A stretch of 64,000 nucleotides of DNA from contig DAHUXN010000013.1 of assembly GCA_027307115.1 (NCBI GenBank), positions 26,733 through 90,732 of the forward strand, written 5' to 3'. The notes below the pieces were generated by a model. That model was not told the origin of the DNA. It ran no database searches and worked only from the letters and a program-made list of their open reading frames with translations. The stretch comes from Acidobacteriota bacterium. GTDB taxonomy: Bacteria > Acidobacteriota > Terriglobia > Acidiferrales > UBA7541. The translations under genes were made by a program, and so were the position numbers. The stretch's first letter is position 1; every line of letters starts with the position of its first letter. This document shows, in pieces, positions 1-9,854 of the stretch.

Positions 1-920
1 TCCACCATTTTCGGCCCGGTCCATCCTTTCGGCGTCCGAAGAATAATGATCGGCCATTCAGGAGTGCCCGTTGACTTGCCCGCTCGCGCGTTGCGCTGAA
101 TCGTGTGGATTTCTCGAATCACCGTGTCGAGCGTGTGCGCCATCAGTTGGTGCATGCTCTGCGGTTCGCGGCCTTCCACAAAGTATGGTTTGTAGCCGTA
201 TCCTGTGAAAAGTTGAGTCAGCTGGGCGTCATCCATGCGGCCAAGCACCGTCGGATTTGCAATCTTGTAACCGTTCAAGTGCAGGATGGCAAGCACGGCG
301 CCGTCGCCTGCCGGATTCAGAAACTTGTTCGAATGCCAACTCGCGGCGAGAGGGCCCGTTTCCGCTTCGCCGTCGCCGACCACACAGCAAACCAGGAGAT
401 TCGCATTATCAAACGCGGCGCCGTAGGCGTGCGCAATCGAATAGCCCAGTTCGCCGCCCTCATGAATCGAGCCCGGCGTCTCGGGAGCGACGTGGCTCGG
501 AATGCCGCCCGGGAATGAGAATTGCTTGAACAGCTTCCGCATGCCGTCTTCTGTTTGTGAAATGTGCGGATAGAACTCGCTGTATGTGCCTTCTAGAAAT
601 GTGTTTCCCACCAGCCCCGGCCCTCCATGTCCGGGCCCGGTGATATAGATAACGTCCAGATCATGCTTCTTGATGAGACGATTGAAGTGAACGTAGATGA
701 AGTTCAATCCGGGTGTAGTGCCCCAATGGCCCAGCAGCCGCGGCTTGATATGTTCGAGCTTCAGCGGTTCGCGCAGAAGAGGATTCTTCAGAAGGTAGAT
801 CTGCCCGACGGAGACATAATTTGCCGCACGCCAATACGCGTGCATCTTGTGCAGTTCTTCGGAGGACAGTGGTTGCTTGGACTCAGAGGGGCTTGCCGAT
901 CCTGCGGAAGCCGAAGCCAT
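1..920 (-). CDS. xfp: Phosphoketolase, N-terminal part (runs off left edge)
   Basis: Thiamine-diphosphate enzyme that cleaves xylulose-5-phosphate and/or fructose-6-phosphate to acetyl-phosphate. The frame is open from the window edge to an ATG at 920. The translation carries phosphoketolase hallmarks: [15 protein letters not shown] near the N-terminus, [11 protein letters not shown], then [19 protein letters not shown], the ThDP-site stretch [19 protein letters not shown], and a later [12 protein letters not shown] at the window edge. The start is chosen because GGGAGG lies 7 bases upstream; a second in-frame ATG at 935 overlaps that Shine-Dalgarno sequence. Roughly 306 residues of the usual ~790 are present. 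It is divergent from the Crp/Fnr-type gene and shares the intergenic region that holds two Crp-like palindromes. X5P versus dual X5P/F6P specificity cannot be told from this part. Confidence 0.95.
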   Translation of the reverse strand, partial: MASASAGSASPSESKQPLSSEELHKMHAYWRAANYVSVGQIYLLKNPLLREPLKLEHIKPRLLGHWGTTPGLNFIYVHFNRLIKKHDLDVIYITGPGHGGPGLVGNTFLEGTYSEFYPHISQTEDGMRKLFKQFSFPGGIPSHVAPETPGSIHEGGELGYSIAHAYGAAFDNANLLVCCVVGDGEAETGPLAASWHSNKFLNPAGDGAVLAILHLNGYKIANPTVLGRMDDAQLTQLFTGYGYKPYFVEGREPQSMHQLMAHTLDTVIREIHTIQRNARAGKSTGTPEWPIIILRTPKGWTGPKMV

Positions 921-971
921 AGAGATGCCTCCCATTGCGGAGTCAAACGCCCGTGGCCGGAGTACTGAGCG

Positions 972-1000
972 ATTACAATCATATCTCAATTGCTTTGCAA
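972..1000 (-). promoter_or_regulatory. Candidate sigma-70 promoter for the phosphoketolase gene
   Basis: On the minus strand TTGCAA (-35) is separated by 17 bases from TGTAAT (-10), placing transcription initiation near 965, about 45 bases upstream of the ATG. The Crp-like palindromes would then be centred near -93 and -115, spacing compatible with class I activation by a Crp-family protein. Read by eye; not tested. Confidence 0.45.
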
Positions 1001-1051
1001 CGGCAGAATCGCCACGCACTCGCACTATCCGCATTCACCGATGGCCGTAAC

Positions 1052-1087
1052 GTGACCTGTATCACGCGCGCACGTGACCTCTGTCAC
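1052..1087. promoter_or_regulatory. Tandem Crp-family operator pair
   Basis: Two copies of GTGA-N6-TCAC, the core of the classical Crp palindrome: 1052-1065 and 1074-1087. Their centres are 22 bp apart, two helical turns, and the spacers begin identically with CCT. They sit between the divergent phosphoketolase and Crp/Fnr genes, so autoregulation and control of phosphoketolase by the neighbouring regulator are both likely (inference). Confidence 0.6.
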
Positions 1088-1136
1088 TTGCGAAAGTGAA
1101 GATTCGATGCACACTCATACGAAGAAGGATCGACCA

Positions 1137-1928
1137 ATGGCGGACGAGAGCACCAGCGGCTTCAGAATCGTTCCGCGCCGCAACGGGTGTACAATAGGGC
1201 GTGGTCCCTATATGCGCGCCCCTTATGGCTTGGAAATAATCGAAAATTGCCTTACTTGCCCGCATCTGCAAGACCGGGTTTTTTGTAATCTTTCGCCTCC
1301 AGCGTTGCAACGTCTTTCCGCTATTACGTCGGCTTCTTCTTATCCAAAAGGTGCAACGCTCTTCGTGGAAGGGCAAACTGCGCGAGGAGTGTTTGTTCTG
1401 TGCAATGGTCGGGTGAAACTTTCGACATCGTCAATCGACGGGAAAACTCTGATCGTCAGAATTGCGGATCCGGGAGAAGTGCTGGGTTTGCCGGCCACGA
1501 TTACAGGCAAACCGTACGAGCTCACCGCAGATGCGGTTGAGCCAGTGCAGGCGAATTTTATCTCACGGACTGATTTTCTAAACTTTCTTCGCGACCATGG
1601 GGAAGCGGCTCTGCGCGTGGCCCAGCAATTGGGTGAAACCTACCACTCGGCTATTGCTGAAATGCGCTCCATTGGGCTCGCGCACTCCGCGGGAGAAAAA
1701 CTCGCCCGGTTTCTGCTCGACTGGTGCGCCACCCATGGAAATGGAAAAGCAGAAACCAGCGCGAAATTGACGCTGACTCACGAGGAAATCGCCCAAATGA
1801 TCGGGGCTTCCCGCGAGACGGTTACACGCCTTTTTACTGACTTCAAGAAGAAGCAACTATTGCAGATTAAAGGCTCGACGCTTGTTCTGTCTAACAAAGA
1901 AGCGCTTGAGCACCTGGCCGGAAGCTGA
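1137..1928 (+). CDS. Crp/Fnr-family transcriptional regulator
   Basis: About 263 residues. The N-terminal segment contains CLTC followed eight residues later by another Cys (DRVFCNLSPPAL), and a fourth Cys lies in the sensor domain (VLCNGRVKL). This recalls Fnr-type cysteine clusters, although spacing differs from E. coli Fnr. A cyclic-nucleotide-binding-like beta roll follows (PKGATLFVEGQTARGVFVLCNG). The C-terminus is a Crp-type winged helix (LTHEEIAQMIGASRETVTRLF, recognition helix ending in RLFTDFKKK). The ATG at 1137 has AAGAAGGA 7 bases upstream; earlier in-frame starts fall inside or next to the palindromic operators and are unlikely. An oxygen or redox sensing role via Fe-S is possible but unproven. 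Genes controlled could include itself, phosphoketolase and the cytochrome operon near 13 kb. Confidence 0.9.
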   Translation: MADESTSGFRIVPRRNGCTIGRGPYMRAPYGLEIIENCLTCPHLQDRVFCNLSPPALQRLSAITSASSYPKGATLFVEGQTARGVFVLCNGRVKLSTSSIDGKTLIVRIADPGEVLGLPATITGKPYELTADAVEPVQANFISRTDFLNFLRDHGEAALRVAQQLGETYHSAIAEMRSIGLAHSAGEKLARFLLDWCATHGNGKAETSAKLTLTHEEIAQMIGASRETVTRLFTDFKKKQLLQIKGSTLVLSNKEALEHLAGS

Positions 1929-1954
1929 ACCTCTGCCGCGGATCACGCTGCGCG

Positions 1955-2031
1955 GACATTAGAACCCTTCGACTACAACCTCTATAGGACTGAACCAGCC
2001 CTTTCCCCAAGGATTGTTCGAGCGTCACAGC
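1955..2031 (+). repeat. 77-bp dispersed element, copy 1
   Basis: Aligns over its whole length with 12888-12964, same orientation, about three-quarters identical by eye. Invariant blocks are ACCCTTCGA, ATAGGACTGAACCA and GAGCGTCACAGC. Copy 1 lies between two convergent genes, so it has no obvious downstream gene; copy 2 lies just upstream of the cytochrome cluster. Could be a regulatory leader, a small RNA or a repeat. Confidence 0.6.
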
Positions 2032-2118
2032 GATCGCGACCAGGTCACAGGGCCCACGCTTTAGCCTCCAAGATGCTGCGATGAGGAGAACAATCACCGC
2101 GCTTCCTGCCGAGGACCG

Positions 2119-2823
2119 CTACAAATGGCGCAAAGGTTCCTCGATCGTATCACCCGGAGTTCTCTTCGCGTCCCGCTCCAGCGATTTGGTTACCAGTTCC
2201 TTGGAACCGAGACCTACCGCCAGCGCCAAAGCGAAAACAATTCCACCGAAGAGAATTCCGAAAGCGAGCTCCACTATGCCCGCGGCAATCCTCAAATGTA
2301 CCAGCGCCATTGCGACCGTTACCACCATTACGAGCCACCTGGTGCCGACGCTGAGCAGATGCGCGTACCCCAAGTTCAAATTGACGGCTCCGATTAATAC
2401 GCTCCTAGCCACGTAGCGAGCAACGACTGCTCCAATCGTCAGAATGATGATGGCGCCCACCACGTTCGGCACGTAGGCGAAGATGCTTCGCACCAACGAA
2501 GAGGTCATATCTGAATTGAAGGCCGCGATACCAATCAGAAATCCGGCCACGACAATCGCGCAAGCTATCGTTCCCGACACGAGAAGCGTGGGGCTGTTTT
2601 GGGGCGACCACTCCGCCAAAGAGGAAAGGCCCCAACGGGATACTCGTTCATCGAAGCGTATACTCGAGAGCAAGCGCCGCATGATCATCCACACAATCCA
2701 AGCCAAGAGAAAAGAGATCAGAAGCGCTACCAAGAGGGCAATGAATCCAGGTACCAGAGTGGCCAGCCTGGTAACGAATCTGGTCGTGGACTGATACAAT
2801 GCTTGCTTGACTTGTCCCCACAT
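2119..2823 (-). CDS. Small MscS-type membrane protein (conserved TM-helix family)
   Basis: A 234-residue protein with about four to five hydrophobic helices, roughly residues 20-48, 85-105, 115-142, 158-180 and 183-208. The sequence resembles the conserved TM-helix repeat proteins related to mechanosensitive channels (LVPGFIALLVALLISFLLAWI; ILTIGAVVARYVARSVLIGAVN; FGGIVFALALAVGLGSKELV), but the beta domain of full MscS channels is absent. It lies leftward behind the glycosyltransferase gene with a 19-base gap, so it is probably cotranscribed with the glycosyltransferase/TreS/GlgE genes. Placement beside compatible-solute genes suggests a turgor-related role, but channel activity is inference. 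Confidence 0.75.
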   Translation of the reverse strand: MWGQVKQALYQSTTRFVTRLATLVPGFIALLVALLISFLLAWIVWMIMRRLLSSIRFDERVSRWGLSSLAEWSPQNSPTLLVSGTIACAIVVAGFLIGIAAFNSDMTSSLVRSIFAYVPNVVGAIIILTIGAVVARYVARSVLIGAVNLNLGYAHLLSVGTRWLVMVVTVAMALVHLRIAAGIVELAFGILFGGIVFALALAVGLGSKELVTKSLERDAKRTPGDTIEEPLRHL

Positions 2824-2842
2824 GATTCCCTCCTTTGCAGAC

Positions 2843-4093
2843 CTATGGATTGAAGCGATCCGGCCAACGCCATCGCGACACCAGGTATGGCTTCCCCGTT
2901 TCGTAGGCTAGCGAGAGCCGCTCGAGACGCTGTTCGATCGCATTTTCCTCGGCCACTTCTAATTCGCGTGCGTAGGAAGCAACCCATCCCAGATACAGCG
3001 GCGTCAGCGACCGCAGAAGATGATCGCGGTTAATCGTTCGCAGACGATGAGCCAGGGCAAAATCGTAGATGATGCGCACCCAGAGTTCGTCCGGGATATG
3101 GAACTGCCCGGTTGGCAGGCGCGCCAGTCTCCTGAGCTCCAATAAACTAGCAGGAGGCAGGACCAGTCCCCATATCTCTTGCAAGTCTCGAATGCCCAGT
3201 TGGAACGAATTCACCAACCGGTCGATCTCCACGGTTCCAGTCGTCTGAGGCGCCGACGTTGGCCGGCCCAGTATCTTCACTGGACTCGAGGTTCGCATTC
3301 TTTGCCAACAGGCTGCGTTCCTCTCCATGGCGAGGAAAATGGGTCCAAGGATCTCGCTGAGCAGGGAACTAACAGTCGTCCAGTCGCTTGGAGGATAGCT
3401 GCGCGCTCCCAGATACGCTTGAGACGCTTGGAGGTTGCCGCACAAAACCAGTGGAACAAGTGACGCGAGCAAATGCATCCCGTTCCCGCCTGTCTTGTCA
3501 TTCTGCTCTCCGTCCAGGAGTTTCTGGTAGAGTCTTTGAGAAATTCCCAAATCTGGTCCCATCGGATTTTGGATCCGCAATCCGTAAAGGCTTCGCGTAA
3601 GCGGGGAGATAATGCTGCTATTCAGAAGCCCTTCAAATTTCCGGCGGGCATAGCCCGGCGTGACAAAGTCACAACTCGCTTCGAGTAAGGGCTCCGCAAG
3701 CCGGCAAACCCATTTCGGCGGCGCCTGCTCCAGTTTGGAGGCAATGACACAGCATCCACGAACTTCAAGCCTCTTGCCAATTGTAAGAATGGATTGGTAA
3801 GCGGCCAGCATGCTCTCCACAGATGTCGTCGGTGAGCTTTGATTCTGCAAAGCCCAGGGGATTAGAGATATCGAGTCCTGAGCGGGTGCATCGGAGCCGG
3901 TCGACGTCGCATCGGAAGCAAGGCGGTTCTGCAGCACTACGATTCGGGGACTTCCCGGGAGCGTTCGAAGGGCGGCACAGACCTCGGCAACGTCTTCGTG
4001 ACTCAGATCGGCAACAATGCCGACCACAAGGTCAGCGTTATTGATTTGCCCGATTTCTTGCACCGCTTGTTGCGGAGCGGAGTCCACTTCCAA
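2843..4093 (-). CDS. Glucosylglycerate-synthase-like glycosyltransferase
   Basis: About 416 residues, possibly beginning at TTG 4093, which has GAGG 8 bases upstream. The body resembles the GT-A family that includes glucosylglycerate synthases: a Rossmann-like start (NNADLVVGIVADLSHEDVAEVC), DFVTPGYARRKFEG, then the signature SIISPLTRSLYGLRIQNPMG and a C-terminal LTPLYLGWVASYARE with IEQRLERLSLAYETGKPYLV. In this family the region after the LTRSLYG motif normally reads GGDFG-S; here it is GPDLGIS. Such enzymes transfer glucose from a nucleotide sugar to glycerate or a related acceptor, making a compatible solute. The 27-base gap to the TreS-maltokinase gene supports an operon. The exact acceptor is unknown. 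Confidence 0.65.
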   Translation of the reverse strand: MEVDSAPQQAVQEIGQINNADLVVGIVADLSHEDVAEVCAALRTLPGSPRIVVLQNRLASDATSTGSDAPAQDSISLIPWALQNQSSPTTSVESMLAAYQSILTIGKRLEVRGCCVIASKLEQAPPKWVCRLAEPLLEASCDFVTPGYARRKFEGLLNSSIISPLTRSLYGLRIQNPMGPDLGISQRLYQKLLDGEQNDKTGGNGMHLLASLVPLVLCGNLQASQAYLGARSYPPSDWTTVSSLLSEILGPIFLAMERNAACWQRMRTSSPVKILGRPTSAPQTTGTVEIDRLVNSFQLGIRDLQEIWGLVLPPASLLELRRLARLPTGQFHIPDELWVRIIYDFALAHRLRTINRDHLLRSLTPLYLGWVASYARELEVAEENAIEQRLERLSLAYETGKPYLVSRWRWPDRFNP

Positions 4094-4120
4094 GGTTCGA
4101 ACCTCAAGTTTCCGATTTTT

Positions 4121-7100
4121 TCACAACGACATTGACAGAATTCCCATCAAGGGAATTCGTAGCCAAGCGGGACGACTGTCCAGCTCATAGCGCACTTCAT
4201 AAAGCACCTTGTCCAGCAAGAACGTATCCAGAAGCACGCGGAATTCCTCCGTGCTGGCCGGCACGAAGTCCACACTCCCGAACGTTTGCCGATACGCCCG
4301 CACGAATTCAGCGGAAACCGAGCGCTCCCAAAGTTGCGCCCAGGGTTGGAGCGTTTCAAAATCACCGGGATGTCTCGCAATGTAGGCAATCAGACTAGCG
4401 TATGCGGCATAGCTGAAGGAACGCACCATGCCAGCAACGTCCTTCAGCGGGCTTTGCTTGGATCGGCGGTATGCCAACGAGCGCGCCGGTTCTCCTTCGA
4501 AATCCAGAATCACGAAATCGGTCTTTACCCGCAGTACTTGCCCCAGATGATAGTCGCCGTGAATTCGGATACGCTGCGTCCGAACGTTTGAGCTGCCCAG
4601 CGCTTCCAAACGCTGTAGGAACCGGCGGCGCCGAGTGAGTACGGCGCCAGCGATCTCGATTACTTCATCGGACAAGTACGGCACCCGGTCTTTGAGAATA
4701 TCGAAGACAGTCGATGCGTGTTGGCGAACGTCGGCCATCAACGTCTTCAGATCGTCGGTGCTCAAAGGCTCGGGCAAAAATGCCGGATCGCCAGCTGGCG
4801 ATGCCATCGCCAAATGAAGTTCGGCGGTGCACCGGCCAAGGGCGGCGGCGGCATCCAGGTAAATGCCTACGTGATCTCGCGCCCGCTGGGATGGCGGACG
4901 CTCGGCAAGTTCCATAATGTCGCGCAGTTCGCCGCTCAAGTTCTCGGGGAGAGCGAGGGGAGCACAGGCTTCGTAGTAGCGGTCGAGCTCTTCGATCGTC
5001 CACTTCCAGCCGTCGCCTTCGTTTGCAACCAGACCCTGCAAAATTCCCAGTGTCGAAGTGTTGCCATTCTCCGTCGGCGTGTACTCGATCAAGCCCGCAA
5101 AAGGTGGAACTCGATCGAAGCCTACCTTTTCGGTTAGGTGTCTTCCGATCTCACACTCGGGATTCACACCAGTCTCCTGGCGACGGAACAGCTTCAAAAT
5201 GAACCGGTCTCCAAAAAGGATCGACGTATTGCTCTGTTCCGCGGAGCCGCGTCGCACATGTAAGGACGTTCCTGCAGATCCCAAGACATCCTGAAAGGCC
5301 TTTCCCCGCACACCTCGTACAGCACCGTGGCGTGCTGGAATCTGTTCTTCGTTTTCGATCAATGCAAGCAATGCGGTGCAAGTTTCGTCGTCTAACACAG
5401 CATCGTGAAGCAAACCTGAGTTTTCCTGCACAACGACGGGGGCAATCACGGCGTTTGGAGTCGCGCGGCGCAATTCCTCTCCGCGCTCGCCCTGGGTCAC
5501 TCCAAGTGTAAGCAGATAAGTGTCAGGCATTCCCGTGTTATACTGCACTTCCAGTAGTGCCAGTGCCGATTTTGACGCCTCCAAAACGGCCCAGTCCAGA
5601 ACTCGCATCGCTTTGATCTGGCGAGACTTCGCAGCGAACCAGCGCTGCGCCGGCAGATATTCCATGAGATATGAGGTCTCGAGACGGCGGCCTTCCGTGC
5701 CTTCAAGGACAGTTCCCCAGTTATTCCCGAAAGGCAGCGGCGGATTTTCCGTGAGGCCCACGCCGGCACTACTTGATTCTTGCTTGGAATGCAGCTCCAG
5801 CCACATGAAACCGTACGGAGCCAGCGTAAGCCGGTAGGGCTGCTGCTCCACGACGGGGAATTCCACATAGCCCAACATCTCAATCGGGAGCATTCCCTCC
5901 AATCTCGATAGATCCAGATCGACGGGCTGAGCGAAGCGGGAAAGATTCGCGACGCACAGGATCTGCTCATCTCCATCCCTCCGCAGATAGGCCAGCACCT
6001 TGCGATTCGCCGGATCGAGAAATTCAATGCCGCCACGGCCGAAAACGCGAAAGAGTTTTCGCAAAGCAATCATGTTGCGCATCCAGTTCAAAAGCGATGA
6101 CGGATCGCTTTGCTGAGCTTCCACGTTGATCGCTTCGTAGCCCCACACCGGGTCCATGATCACGGGACTGTAAAGTTGTGCCGGAGTGGCGTTGGAGAAT
6201 CCGGCATTCCTGTCGCCATTCCATTGCATCGGCGTTCTCACTCCGTTGCGGTCGCCAAGATATATGTTGTCGCCCATCCCGATTTCGTCGCCATAGTAGA
6301 GAATCGGGGCGCCTGGAAACGAGAAGAGCAGGCTGATCAGGAGCTCGATTCGCCTTCGATTGTTGTCGACAAGAGGGGCCAGACGTCTGCGGATACCCAG
6401 ATTGATGCGCATTCTCGGGTCGGCGCTATACGCCAGATACATGTAATCGCGTTCATCGTCCGTCACCATTTCCAGCGTCAATTCATCATGGTTTCGCAAA
6501 AACAGGGCCCACTGGCAGGTTTCAGGAATGCTAGGCGTTTCCGCGATGATGTCGGTAATGGGCAGCCGGTCTTCCTGCCGCAGCGCCATATAAATGCGCG
6601 GCATCAATGGAAAGTGGAAGGCCATGTGGCATTCGTCCCCATCGCCGAAATATGGACGCACATCGGTCGGCCATTGGTTCGCCTCGGCAAGAAGCATACG
6701 GCCGGAGTAATTTGCATCGATCTCCTGCCGAAGTCTCTTGATGACGGCGTGCGTCTCTGGAAGATTTTCGCAACTCGTTCCTTCGCGCTCCACTAAATAA
6801 GGGATCGCGTCCACCCGCAAGGCGTCCACTCCCATATCCAGCCAGTACCGCATGACCTTGATGACTTCTTCGACTACTCTCGGGTTGTCATAGTTTAGGT
6901 CGGGTTGGTGCGAGAAAAACCGGTGCCAGTAATAGGCCTTGGCAACCGGATCCCACGTCCAATTGGACTTTTCTGTGTCGCTGAAGATAATTCGGACGCC
7001 GCGGTATTTTTGGTCCGTATCACTCCAAACGTAAAAGTCGCGTTCCGGCGAACCGGTGGCAGCTTGACGGGCGGCTTGAAACCATGGGTGTTCCTCGGAG

Positions 7101-7435
7101 GTGTGATTGATCACCAGCTCGATTACAACCTGAAGGCCTCGGTCGTGAGCGGCATCCAAAAACGATTGGAAGTCCTCTATCGTTCCATACATCGGATGAA
7201 CGCCCAGATAGTCGGAGATATCGTATCCGTCATCCTTGAGCGGCGAAGGGAAGAAGGGCAACAACCACAGACACGTGACGCCCAAGTCCTGGAGATAATC
7301 CAGTTTTTGGATCAGGCCGGGAAAATCACCGATTCCGTCGCCATTGCTGTCCTTAAACGCGCGCACGTGCAGCTCGTAAATGATCGCATCCTTGTACCAA
7401 AGAGGATCCGCCGCACTGCCCTGTCGCTTCGCCAT
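4121..7435 (-). CDS. treS: Trehalose synthase fused to maltokinase
   Basis: An 1104-residue fusion. Residues about 1-550 are a GH13 trehalose synthase: [20 protein letters not shown], nucleophile in [10 protein letters not shown], acid/base in [12 protein letters not shown], and third carboxylate in [12 protein letters not shown]. Residues about 590-1104 are a maltokinase (Pep2) with the phosphotransferase loop [11 protein letters not shown] and the metal site VILDFEGEP. Together these convert trehalose to maltose and then maltose to maltose-1-phosphate, the donor for GlgE encoded immediately upstream. The start ATG has AGGA (TAGGAAAG) about 9 bases upstream. Fusion of the two activities is a known arrangement. 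Cytosolic enzyme; no signal sequence. Confidence 0.95.
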   Translation of the reverse strand: MAKRQGSAADPLWYKDAIIYELHVRAFKDSNGDGIGDFPGLIQKLDYLQDLGVTCLWLLPFFPSPLKDDGYDISDYLGVHPMYGTIEDFQSFLDAAHDRGLQVVIELVINHTSEEHPWFQAARQAATGSPERDFYVWSDTDQKYRGVRIIFSDTEKSNWTWDPVAKAYYWHRFFSHQPDLNYDNPRVVEEVIKVMRYWLDMGVDALRVDAIPYLVEREGTSCENLPETHAVIKRLRQEIDANYSGRMLLAEANQWPTDVRPYFGDGDECHMAFHFPLMPRIYMALRQEDRLPITDIIAETPSIPETCQWALFLRNHDELTLEMVTDDERDYMYLAYSADPRMRINLGIRRRLAPLVDNNRRRIELLISLLFSFPGAPILYYGDEIGMGDNIYLGDRNGVRTPMQWNGDRNAGFSNATPAQLYSPVIMDPVWGYEAINVEAQQSDPSSLLNWMRNMIALRKLFRVFGRGGIEFLDPANRKVLAYLRRDGDEQILCVANLSRFAQPVDLDLSRLEGMLPIEMLGYVEFPVVEQQPYRLTLAPYGFMWLELHSKQESSSAGVGLTENPPLPFGNNWGTVLEGTEGRRLETSYLMEYLPAQRWFAAKSRQIKAMRVLDWAVLEASKSALALLEVQYNTGMPDTYLLTLGVTQGERGEELRRATPNAVIAPVVVQENSGLLHDAVLDDETCTALLALIENEEQIPARHGAVRGVRGKAFQDVLGSAGTSLHVRRGSAEQSNTSILFGDRFILKLFRRQETGVNPECEIGRHLTEKVGFDRVPPFAGLIEYTPTENGNTSTLGILQGLVANEGDGWKWTIEELDRYYEACAPLALPENLSGELRDIMELAERPPSQRARDHVGIYLDAAAALGRCTAELHLAMASPAGDPAFLPEPLSTDDLKTLMADVRQHASTVFDILKDRVPYLSDEVIEIAGAVLTRRRRFLQRLEALGSSNVRTQRIRIHGDYHLGQVLRVKTDFVILDFEGEPARSLAYRRSKQSPLKDVAGMVRSFSYAAYASLIAYIARHPGDFETLQPWAQLWERSVSAEFVRAYRQTFGSVDFVPASTEEFRVLLDTFLLDKVLYEVRYELDSRPAWLRIPLMGILSMSL

Positions 7436-7512
7436 AAATACTTTCCTAAGACCTCAAGGAGTATTCCCAAACTACGGCTGGAAAAGGGGAAACTTCCGGT
7501 TAGAGGTGGTAA

Positions 7513-9582
7513 TCAAAATCCAGCTCCGTACGAATCGGCTGGCCGCACGCAGAGAACATGCGCCGGCAGACTTCCAGGCGCCAATTCCACATAATTCCGC
7601 ACTCCTCGCCACAGAAATCGCCCATCGCTGAGGAGATCATGAGCTTGGAACGGGTTATCCGCGTCGAGCCCCAGCGAGCTCAAGTCCAAATGCACCCACC
7701 CGGACTGCGTATGAAAGGAATCGAGATTCACAACCACGACAATCACATTGGAAAGATCATCGGTCGACTTGCTAAAGCATAGTATCTGCGGATTGTCCGT
7801 GTCGTGAAATCGAAGCCTGCGGTCGCTTTGCAATGCCGGATTGTCTTTGCGGATTCTATTGACACGGGCAACGAAGTCCCTCAGGCTTCCTTCCGCATTC
7901 AAGTCTCTGTGCTTGATTTCATATTTCTCCGAGTAGAGGAACTCTTCGCTGCCTGGCTCCAGCGCAGCGTTTTCGGACAGTTCGAAAGCAGGTCCGTAGA
8001 TTCCATAGTTGGCTCCCAACATGCCCGCCAACACCAGACGAATCATAAACGCGGCGCGACCTCCAACTTGCAGAAATTGTGGAAGGATATCGGGCGTCGC
8101 CGGCCACAGGCTGGCACGAAAGTATTCCCGGATGTCCGTCTGAGTCAATTCCGTGAAGTATTCGGTCAATTCCTGCCTGGTGTTCCGCCATGCAAAATAA
8201 GTATAGGATTGAGAAAAGCCGATTTTCGCTAGCCGCAACATGACGTGAGGACGCGTAAAGGCCTCAGCAAGAAAAATTACGTCGGGATGTTGTCCCTTGA
8301 TTTCGCCGATGACCCATTCCCAGAAGGGAAAGGGCTTCGTATGCGGATTGTCGACCCGGAAGATGTGCACTCCTTGATCGATCCAGAACTGAAAAACACT
8401 CTTCAATTCGTCCCACAATTCAAGGGTATCTGGAGTTTCGAAATTGAGCGGATATATATCCTGATACTTCTTTGGCGGATTTTCTGCGTACTGGATCGTT
8501 CCGTCCGGACGTTTCCAGAACCACTCGGGATGCTCGCGTGTGTAGGGATGATCCGGCGAGCATTGGAACGCGATATCCAGCGCAACTTCGAGCCCGTGTT
8601 CTTCGGCCTTGGAGAAAAACCGGCGGAAATCTTGCAGATTGCCCAGCTGCGGATGAATCGACTTGTGACCACCCTCGGCGGATCCAATCGCCCAGGGACT
8701 GCCCACGTCATCGCGTTCCGCCACGGCTGAATTATTTTTCCCTTTGCGATAAGTGCTCCCAATCGGATGAATGGGTGTCAGATAAACCACGTCGAAGCCC
8801 ATGGAGGCAATGTAGGGAAGACAAGCCTCGCAATCCCGCAAAGTGCCGTGACGCCCGGCCTCGGACGAGCAAGAACGCGGGAAAAATTCGTACCATGACG
8901 AAAAGCGTGCTTTAAGGCGATCAACCGTTACGTTCAGTTTTTTCTCGTAACGGCTTGCGAGCTTCGGATCGGGATAACGTGCCATTGCCGGCAGCAATTC
9001 TTCTTCCAGAGCGATTGACTTGCCAGATTCTTTTTCCGCACTGTCATGCAGGCGGCGCGCCCATTCACGGAGCAATTCGCTGTCCCCGCCCGCGGCTCGC
9101 TTGGCTGCGTCTGCAATGAGATCGGCTCCAATTAGCAGCTCGATTTGGACGTCTTGACCCGCGGTGATTCGCTTGCTCAAGTCATCGCGCCAGGTTTTGA
9201 AACGGTCGGTCCACCCCTCCACGGTGTACCGATACGTCCCAATCGTGGAAACGCGAAACTCCCCTCGCCAGCGATCGTTGACAAGCGGCGTCATTGGGGA
9301 CGACTGTGGCTCTCTCTCGGTCCCTTGCCAATACAGAACGCGACATGCAAGCTGATCGTGGCCATCGGCAAAAATGTCCGCCTCCACTACGACGCTTTCC
9401 CCGACAACGCGCTTGATCGCGAACCCGCCACCATCGATTTCCGGACTTACTCGTTCGATGGCCACGCGACGTCGAGCATCCTTTTGCGGCTGCTCCGTCA
9501 GTCGAAAACTCTCCGCGGGCGCAAGGCCAGGCCCTTCCACGTCGTTCTCCTTCGCTGCGGCAATACGATTTATTCGGCCCAT
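7513..9582 (-). CDS. glgE: Alpha-1,4-glucan:maltose-1-phosphate maltosyltransferase
   Basis: 689-residue GlgE. It extends alpha-1,4-glucan from maltose-1-phosphate, completing the trehalose-to-glucan route with the TreS-maltokinase fusion 77 bases downstream. Visible hallmarks: N-terminal beta-sandwich region (VEGWTDRFKTWRDDL), GFDVVYLTPIHPIGSTYRKG, FQFWIDQGVHIFRVDNPHTKP with the catalytic Asp, and VIFLAEAFTRPHVM with the catalytic Glu. Length fits the family. The ribosome-binding site before the 9582 ATG is weak, so a downstream start cannot be excluded. First gene of the leftward set; an inverted repeat lies 30-60 bases upstream. Confidence 0.95.
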   Translation of the reverse strand: MGRINRIAAAKENDVEGPGLAPAESFRLTEQPQKDARRRVAIERVSPEIDGGGFAIKRVVGESVVVEADIFADGHDQLACRVLYWQGTEREPQSSPMTPLVNDRWRGEFRVSTIGTYRYTVEGWTDRFKTWRDDLSKRITAGQDVQIELLIGADLIADAAKRAAGGDSELLREWARRLHDSAEKESGKSIALEEELLPAMARYPDPKLASRYEKKLNVTVDRLKARFSSWYEFFPRSCSSEAGRHGTLRDCEACLPYIASMGFDVVYLTPIHPIGSTYRKGKNNSAVAERDDVGSPWAIGSAEGGHKSIHPQLGNLQDFRRFFSKAEEHGLEVALDIAFQCSPDHPYTREHPEWFWKRPDGTIQYAENPPKKYQDIYPLNFETPDTLELWDELKSVFQFWIDQGVHIFRVDNPHTKPFPFWEWVIGEIKGQHPDVIFLAEAFTRPHVMLRLAKIGFSQSYTYFAWRNTRQELTEYFTELTQTDIREYFRASLWPATPDILPQFLQVGGRAAFMIRLVLAGMLGANYGIYGPAFELSENAALEPGSEEFLYSEKYEIKHRDLNAEGSLRDFVARVNRIRKDNPALQSDRRLRFHDTDNPQILCFSKSTDDLSNVIVVVVNLDSFHTQSGWVHLDLSSLGLDADNPFQAHDLLSDGRFLWRGVRNYVELAPGSLPAHVLCVRPADSYGAGF

Positions 9583-9611
9583 CTTTTTAAAGATACGCTT
9601 CTCCGCACTTC

Positions 9612-9642
9612 ATACCAAGTGCTATTGGCCCATGTTTGGTAT
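9612..9642. promoter_or_regulatory. Inverted repeat upstream of glgE
   Basis: ATACCAA (9612-9618) and TTGGTAT (9636-9642) form a perfect 7-bp inverted repeat separated by 17 bases, beginning 30 bases upstream of the glgE start. Spacing suits an operator or a leader hairpin. Purely a visual call. The remaining intergenic stretch to 9854 also holds a direct repeat GTGAAGATAT at 9697 and 9724. Confidence 0.35.
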
Positions 9643-9854
9643 TGAGAAATCTTGTCATGAAGGCGTCCAGCTCTACGTCCTACAGCGCTTAAGGCCGTGA
9701 AGATATCCGGTGGACAATATCCAGTGAAGATATATGCTAACCGCGATGGTGCGCTTTTCTCTTGGCAACAGTTTTCTCGGCCACTCCCAAGTAAGTCGCG
9801 GGTCGGCGGCGCGTGCTTTCGAGTGCGTCCCGTCTTCCGCCGGAGAGGATCCTC

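Noticed and set aside
2081..2416. Rightward frame opposite the MscS-like gene, starting near repeat copy 1
   Set aside because: Fully antisense to a well-supported gene, and its composition (Ser/Thr/Pro-rich) is what the complement of that gene gives.
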